Positions 52,897 through 61,361 of a DNA stretch of 64,000 nucleotides are shown one piece after another (within the stretch, counting starts at the first letter, position 1; each line of letters opens with the position of its first letter). The stretch lies in the NCBI GenBank assembly GCA_017451265.1, contig JAFSPU010000007.1, forward strand, positions 1 to 64,000. Reading direction: 5' to 3'. The DNA is from Clostridiales bacterium. Its GTDB lineage: Bacteria; Bacillota; Clostridia; Saccharofermentanales; Saccharofermentanaceae. The notes under the pieces were generated by a model. That model was not told the DNA's origin. It saw only the letters and a program-made list of their open reading frames with translations, and did no database searches. A program made the position numbers and the translations under genes.

Positions 52897-53010
52897 ATGA
52901 AGGTTTGCTTAGTTTGTTCGTACGGAGGATCATCCTGTTATATCGGTATCGAAGATATCGGGGAGTTATGCTGCTCCTTAACGAAGAACATTGACCGGTT
53001 GTTCTCATGA
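52897..53010 (+). CDS. Small ORF, Alg14-like N-terminus, possibly a remnant
   Basis: A 37-codon frame begins 'MKVCLVCSYGGSS', which resembles the first strand and glycine loop of Alg14/EpsE-type glycosyltransferase subunits (usual pattern K-V-C-L-V-C-S-x-G-G-H). The rest (IEDIGELCCSLTKNIDRL) does not follow that family and it ends at TGA 53008-53010. That stop overlaps the ATG of the next glycosyltransferase by four bases (ATGA). The upstream GGGG is too close for a good ribosome binding site. It could be a coupling leader peptide or what is left of a decayed gene. Confidence 0.4.
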   Translation: MKVCLVCSYGGSSCYIGIEDIGELCCSLTKNIDRLFS

Positions 53011-53978
53011 ATCCCTGTCTTTCTGTCGTCATTCCCGTATATAATGCAGAAAAGTATCTGAGGGAATGTATAGATTCTCTGCTAGTGATTGAGTCTGATA
53101 ATGATATGGAACTGATTATCGTAGATGACGGTTCTTCTGACGGTTCCGGTGCTATTGCAGATCAGTATTCCCAGTCTCATTCCAATATCAAGGTTATCCA
53201 TAAAGAGAACGAAGGGCCTTCTGATGCCAGAAATACCGGACTTTTAAATTCGGAAGGGAAATATGTCTTCTTCTGCGATGCTGATGATATTATTGACAGC
53301 GGTAGATTTGTTAATGTGCTGAATCTGCTTTCACAAACAGATTCGGACATTATCGTTTGGGATGCCGCATTGACCGATGAGAATGGAATAAGAATAAAGG
53401 GTAAGGATGAGCGGTTCTATCTTAATGAAGACATAGGCGGTGATGCCGGAGTATTATCGGGTAAGGATTATCTGAATAAGAAACTGGCGACAGTTGGCAA
53501 TTATGCAACTGTAGTCTGGATGGGGGTATACCGAAGACAGTATCTTCTGGAGAATCAGCTGTTCTTTAAAGAAAAGTTGATGCACGAAGATGATCTTTGG
53601 ATTCCTTTGGTCTTTTTGAATGCAGGAAGCGTCAGATACTTTCCGGGTGTTGTTTATTGTTACCGTCAGCACAGTCAATCTCGTAATACATTATTTGGCG
53701 GGAATAGCTCTGCCTATATAGAATCACTTCTGTATATATACCCTTATCTGTTCAATTACTGTGATAATTCACTGGACCAAGGATATTTTAAAAAGAAGTT
53801 TGAGGCGAATCTTGTACGAAAATATCTTCACAAGATTTTCAAATATAGATTCTTCCACTATGGATATGGAGATAGGATCGACCTCGGAATGCTTTGGAGA
53901 AAGTCAGGCCGGTTTATTGATTATCTGAGGGTCGCTTATTTATACCTGTTGAGGATGATGAGGTGTCTTCATGGCTAA
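53007..53978 (+). CDS. Glycosyltransferase family 2 (first of a paralogous pair)
   Basis: The 323-residue GT-A enzyme has 'LSVVIPVYNAEKYLRECIDSL', 'IIVDDGSSDGSGAIADQYS', 'GPSDARNTGL' and the DxD-type 'FFCDADDII'. A 'KLMHEDDLWIPLVF' motif follows, typical of capsular GT2 enzymes. It transfers a sugar from a nucleotide donor to a lipid-linked glycan at the membrane. The next gene is a close paralog that starts eight bases inside its 3' end. The start overlaps the small ORF's stop. Confidence 0.93.
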   Translation: MNPCLSVVIPVYNAEKYLRECIDSLLVIESDNDMELIIVDDGSSDGSGAIADQYSQSHSNIKVIHKENEGPSDARNTGLLNSEGKYVFFCDADDIIDSGRFVNVLNLLSQTDSDIIVWDAALTDENGIRIKGKDERFYLNEDIGGDAGVLSGKDYLNKKLATVGNYATVVWMGVYRRQYLLENQLFFKEKLMHEDDLWIPLVFLNAGSVRYFPGVVYCYRQHSQSRNTLFGGNSSAYIESLLYIYPYLFNYCDNSLDQGYFKKKFEANLVRKYLHKIFKYRFFHYGYGDRIDLGMLWRKSGRFIDYLRVAYLYLLRMMRCLHG

Positions 53979-54936
53979 GTGTATGTCAGTGGTAATACCA
54001 TTCTTCAACAGCGAAAAACACCTGGATGAGTGTATAGAGTCTCTTCTTAAAACGAGAGGGATAGAAGATACTGAGATCATACTTGTGGATGACGGATCGA
54101 CTGACAGGTCTGCCGGTATTGCTGATGATTATTCGTCTGACTATTCTTTTATAACGGTTATCCACAATGATAATAAGGGGCCGTCAGCGGCAAGGAATAC
54201 CGGATTAAGATACACCTCAGGGAAATACATCTTTTTCTGTGATTCCGATGACCGGGTCAATCCGGATTATTTAAGCGAGATAATCCAATTGGCCGTAACA
54301 GAAGATTTGGACGTAATCCTTTGGAACAGTGAGTTGATCGATGAGGATGGCCAAGTGATCGAAGGGGATGATGTTTACCGATATGTTATTGAAGGCTTGG
54401 ACGGGCAGGAAGGGATAATAACCGGTAAGGAAGCTATTAAGCGGCAGTTGTTAAGCCGTGGCGATTATGTGCCTACAGTATGGATAGGAGCTTTTCTGAG
54501 AAGCTATCTGACTGATAATAATCTGTATTTTGAAGAGGGGATTATTCATGAAGATGAATTGTGGTTCCCTAAAGCTCTGCTGAATGCCCAAAGGGTGCGG
54601 TTTTTCCCGGTAGATTTATATCAGTACAGGATTCATACGGGTTCGATCACAAGGCCTGAGATAGTCAACTGGAAAGAGCATATAGAATCGCTTCTCTGCA
54701 TTTATCCTGCTCTTTATGAGTATTACGATGAAGTGTTAGCGGGAGATCCGCTCAAGGATCTTATTGAGGAGAACCTGACGAGAAGATTCCTTCGTAAGAT
54801 ATTCCAATATGATTTCTGCAGTTATGGTTATGCAGACAGACTGGATCTTAATCTGCTATGGAAGAAATCAGTAAGGATCAAAGATAAAGTTAAAGTCTGT
54901 TGCATCTGGTTCAGAAGACTAATAAGACGGACATAG
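53971..54936 (+). CDS. Glycosyltransferase family 2 (second of a paralogous pair)
   Basis: The 321-residue enzyme parallels its neighbour along the whole length: 'MSVVIPFFNSEKHLDECIESL', 'ILVDDGSTDRSAGIADDYS', 'GPSAARNTGL', 'FFCDSDDRV' and 'IIHEDELWFPKALL'. The pair looks like a tandem duplication that has diverged to add different sugars. It overlaps the upstream gene by eight bases and is seven bases from the flippase gene. Acceptor and donor are unknown. Confidence 0.93.
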   Translation: MAKCMSVVIPFFNSEKHLDECIESLLKTRGIEDTEIILVDDGSTDRSAGIADDYSSDYSFITVIHNDNKGPSAARNTGLRYTSGKYIFFCDSDDRVNPDYLSEIIQLAVTEDLDVILWNSELIDEDGQVIEGDDVYRYVIEGLDGQEGIITGKEAIKRQLLSRGDYVPTVWIGAFLRSYLTDNNLYFEEGIIHEDELWFPKALLNAQRVRFFPVDLYQYRIHTGSITRPEIVNWKEHIESLLCIYPALYEYYDEVLAGDPLKDLIEENLTRRFLRKIFQYDFCSYGYADRLDLNLLWKKSVRIKDKVKVCCIWFRRLIRRT

Positions 54937-54943
54937 CATTGAT

Positions 54944-56428
54944 ATGAAAGTGAAGAGTAATAACGAGAAGAACAGCTTGGTATTAAACGCCGTGTTCAAT
55001 GTAGTATACAGGATGCTTAACATTCTGTTTCCGTTGATCACTGCGGGTTATGTTGCAAGGGTGCTTACGCCGGTCGGAGTCGGTTTGAATTTTACTGTGC
55101 AAAATAATGTCTCATACTTCGTGATATTTGCAATGCTTGGTATTCCGGCTTATGCGATAAGGGAGATTGCGAAGATACGGGATGACAGACAAAAGACAGA
55201 TAAGCTTTTCTCTGAACTTCTTGTATTGAATGCTATTCTTACGACTCTATCCTTGTTGCTCTTTTTTGTATGTGTCTTCACGATAGATTATCTTCATAAA
55301 GAATTGGTTTTATACCTTATCTGTGGAATAACAATACTGACCAACTACATAAACTATGACTGGTATTATCAGGCTGTAGAGGAGTACAGATTCATTGCCG
55401 TAAGAAGTATTATCATTAAGGTCATATCAATGACGGCAGTTTTCATTTTTGTCCGGGAACCTGATGACTTGTACATTTATGCCTTTATCTACTCTATGGC
55501 TAATTGCGGTCAATATCTGATCAATATTATCCGGGCAAGAAAAAATGTCAGTCTAAGGCTCAGGGAACTGGAGTTATGGTCTCATATAAAGCCTCTTGTT
55601 TATCTGACTTTATATGTAATATCGATAGAAATATATTCCCATGTAGATATTACTATGCTGGGAATAATTGGCGGGCAAACAACTGTTGCTTTCTATAGTT
55701 GTGCTCAGCGGGTAATCTCTCTGGTAGTTACTTTTATTATATCCGTAACGGCGGTTTTTCTTCCCAGATTAAGTTACTATTATGCGAATGAGAGGGATAG
55801 GTTCTATCGGCTTACCAAATTCGGTGTAGATCTGATGATCTTTATATCAGTTCCGGCGTGCATCGGTATAGCAAGCATTGCAGGTCCGCTTATTAGAATC
55901 TGGCTTGGCAGTGAATATGAAGAATCGATTCCTTGTCTGATAATTCTTTCTTTCATAATACCTTTGAAATGTATAGGCGATATGGCGTGTTTTCAGGTTA
56001 TGATCTGTGCAGGGAAGGAGATGAGCCTGATGGTCTCAAACTTTGCTGCTTTGTTTGTAAATATCGTGCTTAATGTGCTGCTGATTCCGAGGTATGGAGC
56101 TTTCGGTGCATCGGTTGCATCTTTGATTTCTGAAGTCTTTGTCTTTATATTAGTTCTTTATTTGTCGAGAAAGCTCCAGCTATATAAAGCTGATTACAGG
56201 AATCTGTTTTCTGTCATGATTTCATCTGCCGTTATGTCAGTGACTGTGTTGATCATCGAATCAGTGGTCAGCCCGGTCCTGCTTGCCTTTATTATAGGAA
56301 TGGCGGCAGGCGTATTGATTTTTGTTGTTATGAATCTGATAATGAGTAACTCTTTTTTCAGCGTTTTGCTGATAAACAGAATAAGAGGTATGCTTATAAA
56401 GTATGAGAAAGATAAAGAACTGTCTTAA
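54944..56428 (+). CDS. Wzx-type polysaccharide flippase
   Basis: The 494-residue protein has about 12-14 helices and the polysaccharide-biosynthesis/MATE-like features 'YRMLNILFPLITAGYVARVL', 'ITMLGIIGGQTTVAFYSCAQR' and 'IPRYGAFGASVASLISEVFV'. It should flip undecaprenyl-linked oligosaccharide repeat units across the membrane. It lies between the GT2 pair and two methyltransferases; its last 26 bases overlap the first methyltransferase gene. AT-rich composition is typical of such loci. Confidence 0.92.
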   Translation: MKVKSNNEKNSLVLNAVFNVVYRMLNILFPLITAGYVARVLTPVGVGLNFTVQNNVSYFVIFAMLGIPAYAIREIAKIRDDRQKTDKLFSELLVLNAILTTLSLLLFFVCVFTIDYLHKELVLYLICGITILTNYINYDWYYQAVEEYRFIAVRSIIIKVISMTAVFIFVREPDDLYIYAFIYSMANCGQYLINIIRARKNVSLRLRELELWSHIKPLVYLTLYVISIEIYSHVDITMLGIIGGQTTVAFYSCAQRVISLVVTFIISVTAVFLPRLSYYYANERDRFYRLTKFGVDLMIFISVPACIGIASIAGPLIRIWLGSEYEESIPCLIILSFIIPLKCIGDMACFQVMICAGKEMSLMVSNFAALFVNIVLNVLLIPRYGAFGASVASLISEVFVFILVLYLSRKLQLYKADYRNLFSVMISSAVMSVTVLIIESVVSPVLLAFIIGMAAGVLIFVVMNLIMSNSFFSVLLINRIRGMLIKYEKDKELS

Positions 56429-57236
56429 AAGGATAACGCCTCGTCCTCTGTGGCTGATTATGGCTAATGCTGACAGGGTTCTTATGAAGGTGCCATATAA
56501 AATGGATATGATACTTCATCCGGATAAGATGGTTTATTACTGCCCCTGCTGTAAAATAAGGCTAAGATCATTTGAGCAAGGGGATTTTGATGATTATCCG
56601 GATTACTATGATCTTAATGCTTTTATGAATGTAAGGCAGGATCTTCAGTGCCCTTTTTGTTACTCGTGGCCCAGACATAGGATTCTGGGATATTGGAGTG
56701 AGGGACATAAGGATTTATTTAAGGCAAAGAGAATCCTGTATTTTGCGCCTGAGAAGAGTATGATCACCTGGTTATACGGCAACTATTATAACTGCACTTG
56801 CGCCGATTTGGATGGGAGTACTGATATAAGACTTGATATTCAGAATATGAATCTTCCGAATTGTTCATACGATATGATCATTTGTAATCATGTCCTCGAA
56901 CATGTCGACGATTATAGAGTTGCTTTGAGTGAGGTATACAGAGTATTGACACCCGGCGGATACTTTATATGTTCATTTCCAATGGATCCACGTGTTGATC
57001 TTGTCGATGAAGACAGGGGGATAACAGATGATTCGGAACGAAGGTCAAGATATGGCCAGAGTGATCACAAGAGGATGTTCGGAATGCGGGCAGATGTGCT
57101 TTTGAGTGAAGCCGGTTTTGAGGTAACCGTAATCGATGGTAATGATTGTCCTTCGGATATACTGCCTGTTATAGGTCCATCGAAGTATGATATGAACCGT
57201 CTGTTCCTGTGTCATAAGAGATCCGGACAGGCATGA
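56403..57236 (+). CDS. SAM-dependent methyltransferase with Cys4 knuckle
   Basis: The 277-residue protein has an N-terminal CxxC pair region (CPCC and CPFC, about residues 48-85) resembling a zinc knuckle. A class I methyltransferase domain follows: 'ILYFAPEKSMITWL', 'CADLDGSTDIRLDI', 'YDMIICNHVLEHVDDYRVAL' and 'VYRVLTPGGYFICSFP'. Such enzymes methylate sugars in surface glycans. It overlaps the flippase gene by 26 bases. The acceptor is unknown. Confidence 0.85.
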   Translation: MRKIKNCLKRITPRPLWLIMANADRVLMKVPYKMDMILHPDKMVYYCPCCKIRLRSFEQGDFDDYPDYYDLNAFMNVRQDLQCPFCYSWPRHRILGYWSEGHKDLFKAKRILYFAPEKSMITWLYGNYYNCTCADLDGSTDIRLDIQNMNLPNCSYDMIICNHVLEHVDDYRVALSEVYRVLTPGGYFICSFPMDPRVDLVDEDRGITDDSERRSRYGQSDHKRMFGMRADVLLSEAGFEVTVIDGNDCPSDILPVIGPSKYDMNRLFLCHKRSGQA

Positions 57237-57279
57237 TATAATTATCGGGAAAGTTTCAATATAGATAAAGGAAAGTCAG

Positions 57280-58176
57280 ATGGGTTTGATAAGCAGAATC
57301 GGTAAGAAATTATTATTAAGCCTTTCTGACTTGAAATTGCTGGGGCTTGCCCGTGAAAGGATGCCATTTGTCAGTGTTCAGGCTGACGGGCTCGTGTTCT
57401 TTTTTAAGAATACTGATCATTCGATTATTGATTCTATGGTAGTTGACAAGAGAATCTGGTCGCGTGATGAGATGGATTATGTGCTAGGGTACTGTAAGTC
57501 TGTTTCTATCTCCCCGGAGACCGTTATTGATATAGGCGCCAACGTAGGCACCTCCATTATTTATTTCAGGGACAAGATTGGTGAAGACAGCCGCTTCTAT
57601 GCTTTGGAGCCTGTCGAAGAGAATTATGATCTTCTTGTAGCCAATTGTGCGGTAAATGGATTTCATGACATTAACACTTATAATCTTGGGATATCTGATA
57701 CCCCGAAAGAATGCAGGCTTGAGATCAACCCCGGCAACATGGCAACCTGCAGGATAGCAGGGACAGATGACGAAGGGCTTGTTTTCAGAAAAGATGATGA
57801 ATCATATGTAGGTGAGACGGCTTCATTTACTACGATTGATGAATTCGTTTCAGAGAATATTATAAAGCCTGATTCAACAATTCTTTTCTGGATAGATGTT
57901 GAAGGGCATGAGCCTGAAGTGTTCCAAGGCGGTTTGGGCACTTTCCGTAATTACGATGCCATTCTTTTTATGGAGTTTAATCCAAAGCTCTATAAGCACA
58001 ATGGTACATACGACAGTTTTATCAGAATTATCAAAGAATGCTTTAGCGCCTTTATTTGTTATGAGAAGACTGATCATCAGAAATACTCTTTCCGAGATAT
58101 TGAGGAGATTGGCAAAGTGGCTTATGAGACAGGGATGGAGCAGTGTAATCTGATTTTGGTAAAGCGTGCTTTATAG
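57280..58176 (+). CDS. FkbM-family methyltransferase
   Basis: The 298-residue protein has the FkbM pattern: 'VIDIGANVGTSIIYFRDKIG', 'FYALEPVEENYDLLVANCAVNG', 'TIDEFVSEN' and 'FWIDVEGHEPEVFQGGLGTF'. It would O-methylate a sugar or its precursor with SAM. AAAGGAAAG precedes the ATG. A TATAAT at about 57236-57241 could provide an internal promoter. It is the last plus-strand gene of the polysaccharide locus and converges with the GT-B gene at 58200. Confidence 0.92.
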   Translation: MGLISRIGKKLLLSLSDLKLLGLARERMPFVSVQADGLVFFFKNTDHSIIDSMVVDKRIWSRDEMDYVLGYCKSVSISPETVIDIGANVGTSIIYFRDKIGEDSRFYALEPVEENYDLLVANCAVNGFHDINTYNLGISDTPKECRLEINPGNMATCRIAGTDDEGLVFRKDDESYVGETASFTTIDEFVSENIIKPDSTILFWIDVEGHEPEVFQGGLGTFRNYDAILFMEFNPKLYKHNGTYDSFIRIIKECFSAFICYEKTDHQKYSFRDIEEIGKVAYETGMEQCNLILVKRAL

Positions 58177-58199
58177 ATTAAGCTGCATGCTATGAGGAA

Positions 58200-59543
58200 T
58201 CACCATCCGTAAACGTATCTTTCTATCGATTCGGCTACTTCATTCATCAGCATAATATGTTGGTGCTTTACGATATGATCATTACACTCAGCGAGTTGAT
58301 TGGCATCGAGTTTATCCAAGATCTTATAAAGATCCTCTTTGTCAGAAAGATCAACTACGATTCCGGATCCCTCCGACAAAAGATCCTTTGCTCCGACGCG
58401 ATCGGTAATAATGACCGGTACGCCAAAACTCAGCGCTTCCAAAACTGTGAATCCGAACGTTTCATACCAAAGACTTGGAACGATGAGAATATCTGTACTA
58501 TCAAATATCGATTCAAAATCTGAATAGGTGTATCTGTCGTTTGTTGTGATATATTCATTCTCCCCGGGGCAATCAAAATGAATATCCAGGTGAAAGTTCT
58601 TTTTTGTCTCCCAAAGTCTGTCCAATGTTTGTTTAAGGAAGGGAAACCCTTTCGCTCCGCTATAATTACCCAAATATCTCATACGTATCATATCATCAGA
58701 GAAATTCTTCTTTTTTCTCTTATCTTTGATGTCTGAATGAGACAGCCCTATAACACATCCTTTGATATCTCCAAAGTATTTGGTGTAAATATCTTGCGCG
58801 ACTGTACTGTTAAAATGAACAATATCTGAATATTCCAATAATCTCTTATAGTATTCTCTTAGTTTTTGGTAGTCACAATTACTATCAGTTTTTACATATG
58901 CACTCTCTTTATTATCATCCATAAAGAAACTGTTCCTGTGCTGTTTTCTGAGAGGTTTAATAACCGAAGTGTCTTTGATCAGTCTATACATTGGTGACTG
59001 AAGTATCTTTATCTCATTCAGATTTAAAGCAGTTTTATTGCAGCTGCTGCATTCTTTGCACGAATCAACACAGGTGCATAGACCGCCTTTTCTGAACATG
59101 GTTACTTTAGGACAGATAGGAAAGTAATCATGAGTTGTATATGTCATCCTGATTCCCATTTCTTTTGCCGCTTTAAAGAAACTCTCATGCAGACCCATAA
59201 ATGTGTGAATATGAATAACATCAGGCGCAAATGAATTAAGGAAAGCTCTGTATATGCTTTCATCACAATTCGCAGTAAATCTTTCATAATCAGTAATCCC
59301 TTCGTCGTAAGGAACAGGCAAAGGATTAATCAATTCAAAACTGCAGATTTTGGCACCGTTATATTGTTTCGTGCCCCTGTAAGCTACTCTGACTTCACTT
59401 GATAATAAGCTTATCTTACCGGGCCACAGCAAACCAACATCATGACCATTAGAAACCTGTTGCCTCATCAGATCCATGCAAAACTTGGTAAGTCCGCCGG
59501 ATCTATATGGAGGGAACCCTAGTGAATAGTGAAGTATACGCAT
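58200..59543 (-). CDS. GT4-type glycosyltransferase with Cys-rich insert
   Basis: I start at the ATG at 59541-59543 (MRILHYSLGF, 447 residues), one base after the stop of the upstream gene; the longer frame runs inside that gene. The GT-B fold shows 'GFPPYRSGGLTKFCMDL' (N-domain glycine loop) and the C-domain 'ILIVPSLWYETFGFTVLEALSFGVP' with an E-x7-E motif. An insert with six Cys ('CPKVTMF' onward, to CSSCNK) may bind zinc or iron-sulfur. It completes a surface glycan together with the upstream membrane glycosyltransferase. Confidence 0.88.
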   Translation of the reverse strand: MRILHYSLGFPPYRSGGLTKFCMDLMRQQVSNGHDVGLLWPGKISLLSSEVRVAYRGTKQYNGAKICSFELINPLPVPYDEGITDYERFTANCDESIYRAFLNSFAPDVIHIHTFMGLHESFFKAAKEMGIRMTYTTHDYFPICPKVTMFRKGGLCTCVDSCKECSSCNKTALNLNEIKILQSPMYRLIKDTSVIKPLRKQHRNSFFMDDNKESAYVKTDSNCDYQKLREYYKRLLEYSDIVHFNSTVAQDIYTKYFGDIKGCVIGLSHSDIKDKRKKKNFSDDMIRMRYLGNYSGAKGFPFLKQTLDRLWETKKNFHLDIHFDCPGENEYITTNDRYTYSDFESIFDSTDILIVPSLWYETFGFTVLEALSFGVPVIITDRVGAKDLLSEGSGIVVDLSDKEDLYKILDKLDANQLAECNDHIVKHQHIMLMNEVAESIERYVYGW

Positions 59544-59544
59544 A

Positions 59545-61188
59545 TCAGATTGAGAATATTTCTTCGTATTTGTCAGCCACGGACTTCCAGCTGTATGCAT
59601 GTCTCATGCGCTGCTTGGCACGTTTCCCGTAGTCTTCGGAATCTATACTGTCAAGGCTGTTAAGAAGTCCGGCAAGACTTCCGGCTTCCTTCGTCCAGTA
59701 TAGTGCAGCATTCTCAGCTACCTCGCGGTTGAACTCGACATCAAGAAGCAGGTTAACATTCGTCTTACCCATGCTCTCGAGAAGGCTGGGGTTTGTTCCT
59801 CCGACCTCATGACCATGAATATACGCCGCTGCATTCTCACGGATCTTAGCAAGCAATTCCGCATCGTATACAGTACCAACGAATTTGATTCTCGGATCGG
59901 ATTTGTAGTTAAGCTTTTGCTGGATTTCAGCAGCCAAGGCCGAGTTCTCAGTAGTTAAGATTGCATAGTCCATATCGATATCACTCTTCATAAACTCGCG
60001 TATCATTAATACATGATTGTTCTCAGGAACAAATCTTCCGACACTTATTATGAACTTTCTGTCATGAAGGTTGTGATCTGCCAGCCAGTTAACATACTTC
60101 GGATCATCATCCTTGAGAGTGGCTCCGGCAACATCAGAACCATATGGAATGTAAGCAGTACTAGGATGATAACTGTCATATTCTTCTTGAATATACTCTT
60201 CAATTCTTTTGCTGTCGCACACGATCAGATCTGCATTTCTGACAGCAAATCTCTCGGATATCTTCCAATAGATACGTACAGGCAAAGACCACTTTTTGCG
60301 CCAGTTCTCATGCCCGTCGGGATTCTGTATAAGTTGGCCCCCGGCTTTCCTTATGCTTCTTGCATATCTCCCTTCGAAAGGCCCGATCCTGCATGCGAGA
60401 ATATAGACTGTAGGATGCGGTATGTGGTTCTTCTCTATATGATCGCATACCCATTTTAAAGCCTTGAGGTCATAGAATATTGCCTGAGCGGATCCCGCCC
60501 ACTTGGGAACACTGACCATAAAGCAATGAACGCCGTAATAATTAAACTCAATATCATTAATACTAACGGTCCCGGGGACCTTATTAAGTTCCATACTGCC
60601 CTGTCCGTTTGCTTTGTTGGCGATATGATACTTAATATGAACATTCCCGCTGTGCTGTTGCAAAAGATTCATCAGGAAAGTCTCATATCCGCCGTATAAT
60701 CCAATAGACTTCGCTCCGATAATGTAAACATGTTGAGTGTCTGTATATCGGTTTAATTTCGTGTTTTTGTCTGAATTGCTTAATCGTCTTACGCAGTAAC
60801 AGCGATACAATATTTGTAATCCTGAGATAATAGCAATGCTTATCACATAGAATACTCCCATAAGAGAAAGAGAAGGCATAAATACCTGAGGAAATACTCT
60901 GGTGATAATTGATATTAAAAGAACAAATATAGTTTGTTGTTGGGTTGTATCTATTATTTCTCTGTTGGAAAGATTCTCAATTGAGATGTACTTCCGTACA
61001 ATTGAATATAAAAAATATACCCCCAAAGATAATGCCAGATTATTCCGGTATGTACCTGACGGGCTGACATTTCCAAATATCTCGTTAAGCAAAAGGAACC
61101 TTATGCCCATTGAGACCACAAAAGACAGTACAAGTCCAATCAGGTCAATTATCACAAATACGGTTTCCTTGCTCTTGAAACTATACAT
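59545..61188 (-). CDS. Rhamnosyltransferase-like (DUF1972) GT-B enzyme with polytopic membrane N-terminus
   Basis: I choose the ATG at 61186-61188 (MYSFKSKE) since AAGGA is just upstream; a GTG four codons earlier is possible. The first ~145 residues have four to five helices like the N-terminal domain of undecaprenyl-phosphate sugar phosphotransferases. The remainder is a GT-B enzyme of the DUF1972 type: 'IIGAKSIGLYGGYETFLMNLL', 'FIISVGRFVPENNHVLMI' and 'HGHEVGGTNPSLLESMGK'. The catalytic phosphotransferase domain normally following such helices is missing. It has its own promoter and drives the gene at 58200. Confidence 0.85.
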   Translation of the reverse strand: MYSFKSKETVFVIIDLIGLVLSFVVSMGIRFLLLNEIFGNVSPSGTYRNNLALSLGVYFLYSIVRKYISIENLSNREIIDTTQQQTIFVLLISIITRVFPQVFMPSLSLMGVFYVISIAIISGLQILYRCYCVRRLSNSDKNTKLNRYTDTQHVYIIGAKSIGLYGGYETFLMNLLQQHSGNVHIKYHIANKANGQGSMELNKVPGTVSINDIEFNYYGVHCFMVSVPKWAGSAQAIFYDLKALKWVCDHIEKNHIPHPTVYILACRIGPFEGRYARSIRKAGGQLIQNPDGHENWRKKWSLPVRIYWKISERFAVRNADLIVCDSKRIEEYIQEEYDSYHPSTAYIPYGSDVAGATLKDDDPKYVNWLADHNLHDRKFIISVGRFVPENNHVLMIREFMKSDIDMDYAILTTENSALAAEIQQKLNYKSDPRIKFVGTVYDAELLAKIRENAAAYIHGHEVGGTNPSLLESMGKTNVNLLLDVEFNREVAENAALYWTKEAGSLAGLLNSLDSIDSEDYGKRAKQRMRHAYSWKSVADKYEEIFSI

Positions 61189-61232
61189 ACTATCCTTCAC
61201 TATAAAAGTAAATCTCTATCCCTCAAAATATT

Positions 61233-61261
61233 ATTATAAATCAATTGTAGATCTGTTTGAA
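61233..61261 (-). promoter_or_regulatory. Promoter of the minus-strand glycosyltransferase pair
   Basis: The minus strand has TTCAAA (61256-61261), 17 bp and TATAAT (61233-61238), about 45 nt before the start codon. Confidence 0.7.
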
Positions 61262-61304
61262 AGCTTATAGTTTACTTTCCGTTCAATTTTGCCATATTCA
61301 TTAG

Positions 61305-61313
61305 TGTTATAAT
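61305..61313 (+). promoter_or_regulatory. Extended -10 promoter of malQ
   Basis: TGTTATAAT (TGnTATAAT) at 61305-61313 with no strong -35, 49 bases ahead of the malQ ATG. An extended -10 can replace the -35. Confidence 0.65.
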
Positions 61314-61361
61314 TTTGAAGTGCCTTTATAAGGTATATTTGATTTTTGGAGGAAATTGATT

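Noticed and set aside
58177-58199. Possible bidirectional terminator between the FkbM gene and the convergent GT-B gene
   Set aside because: Only a short imperfect palindrome around GCATGC without a T-run.
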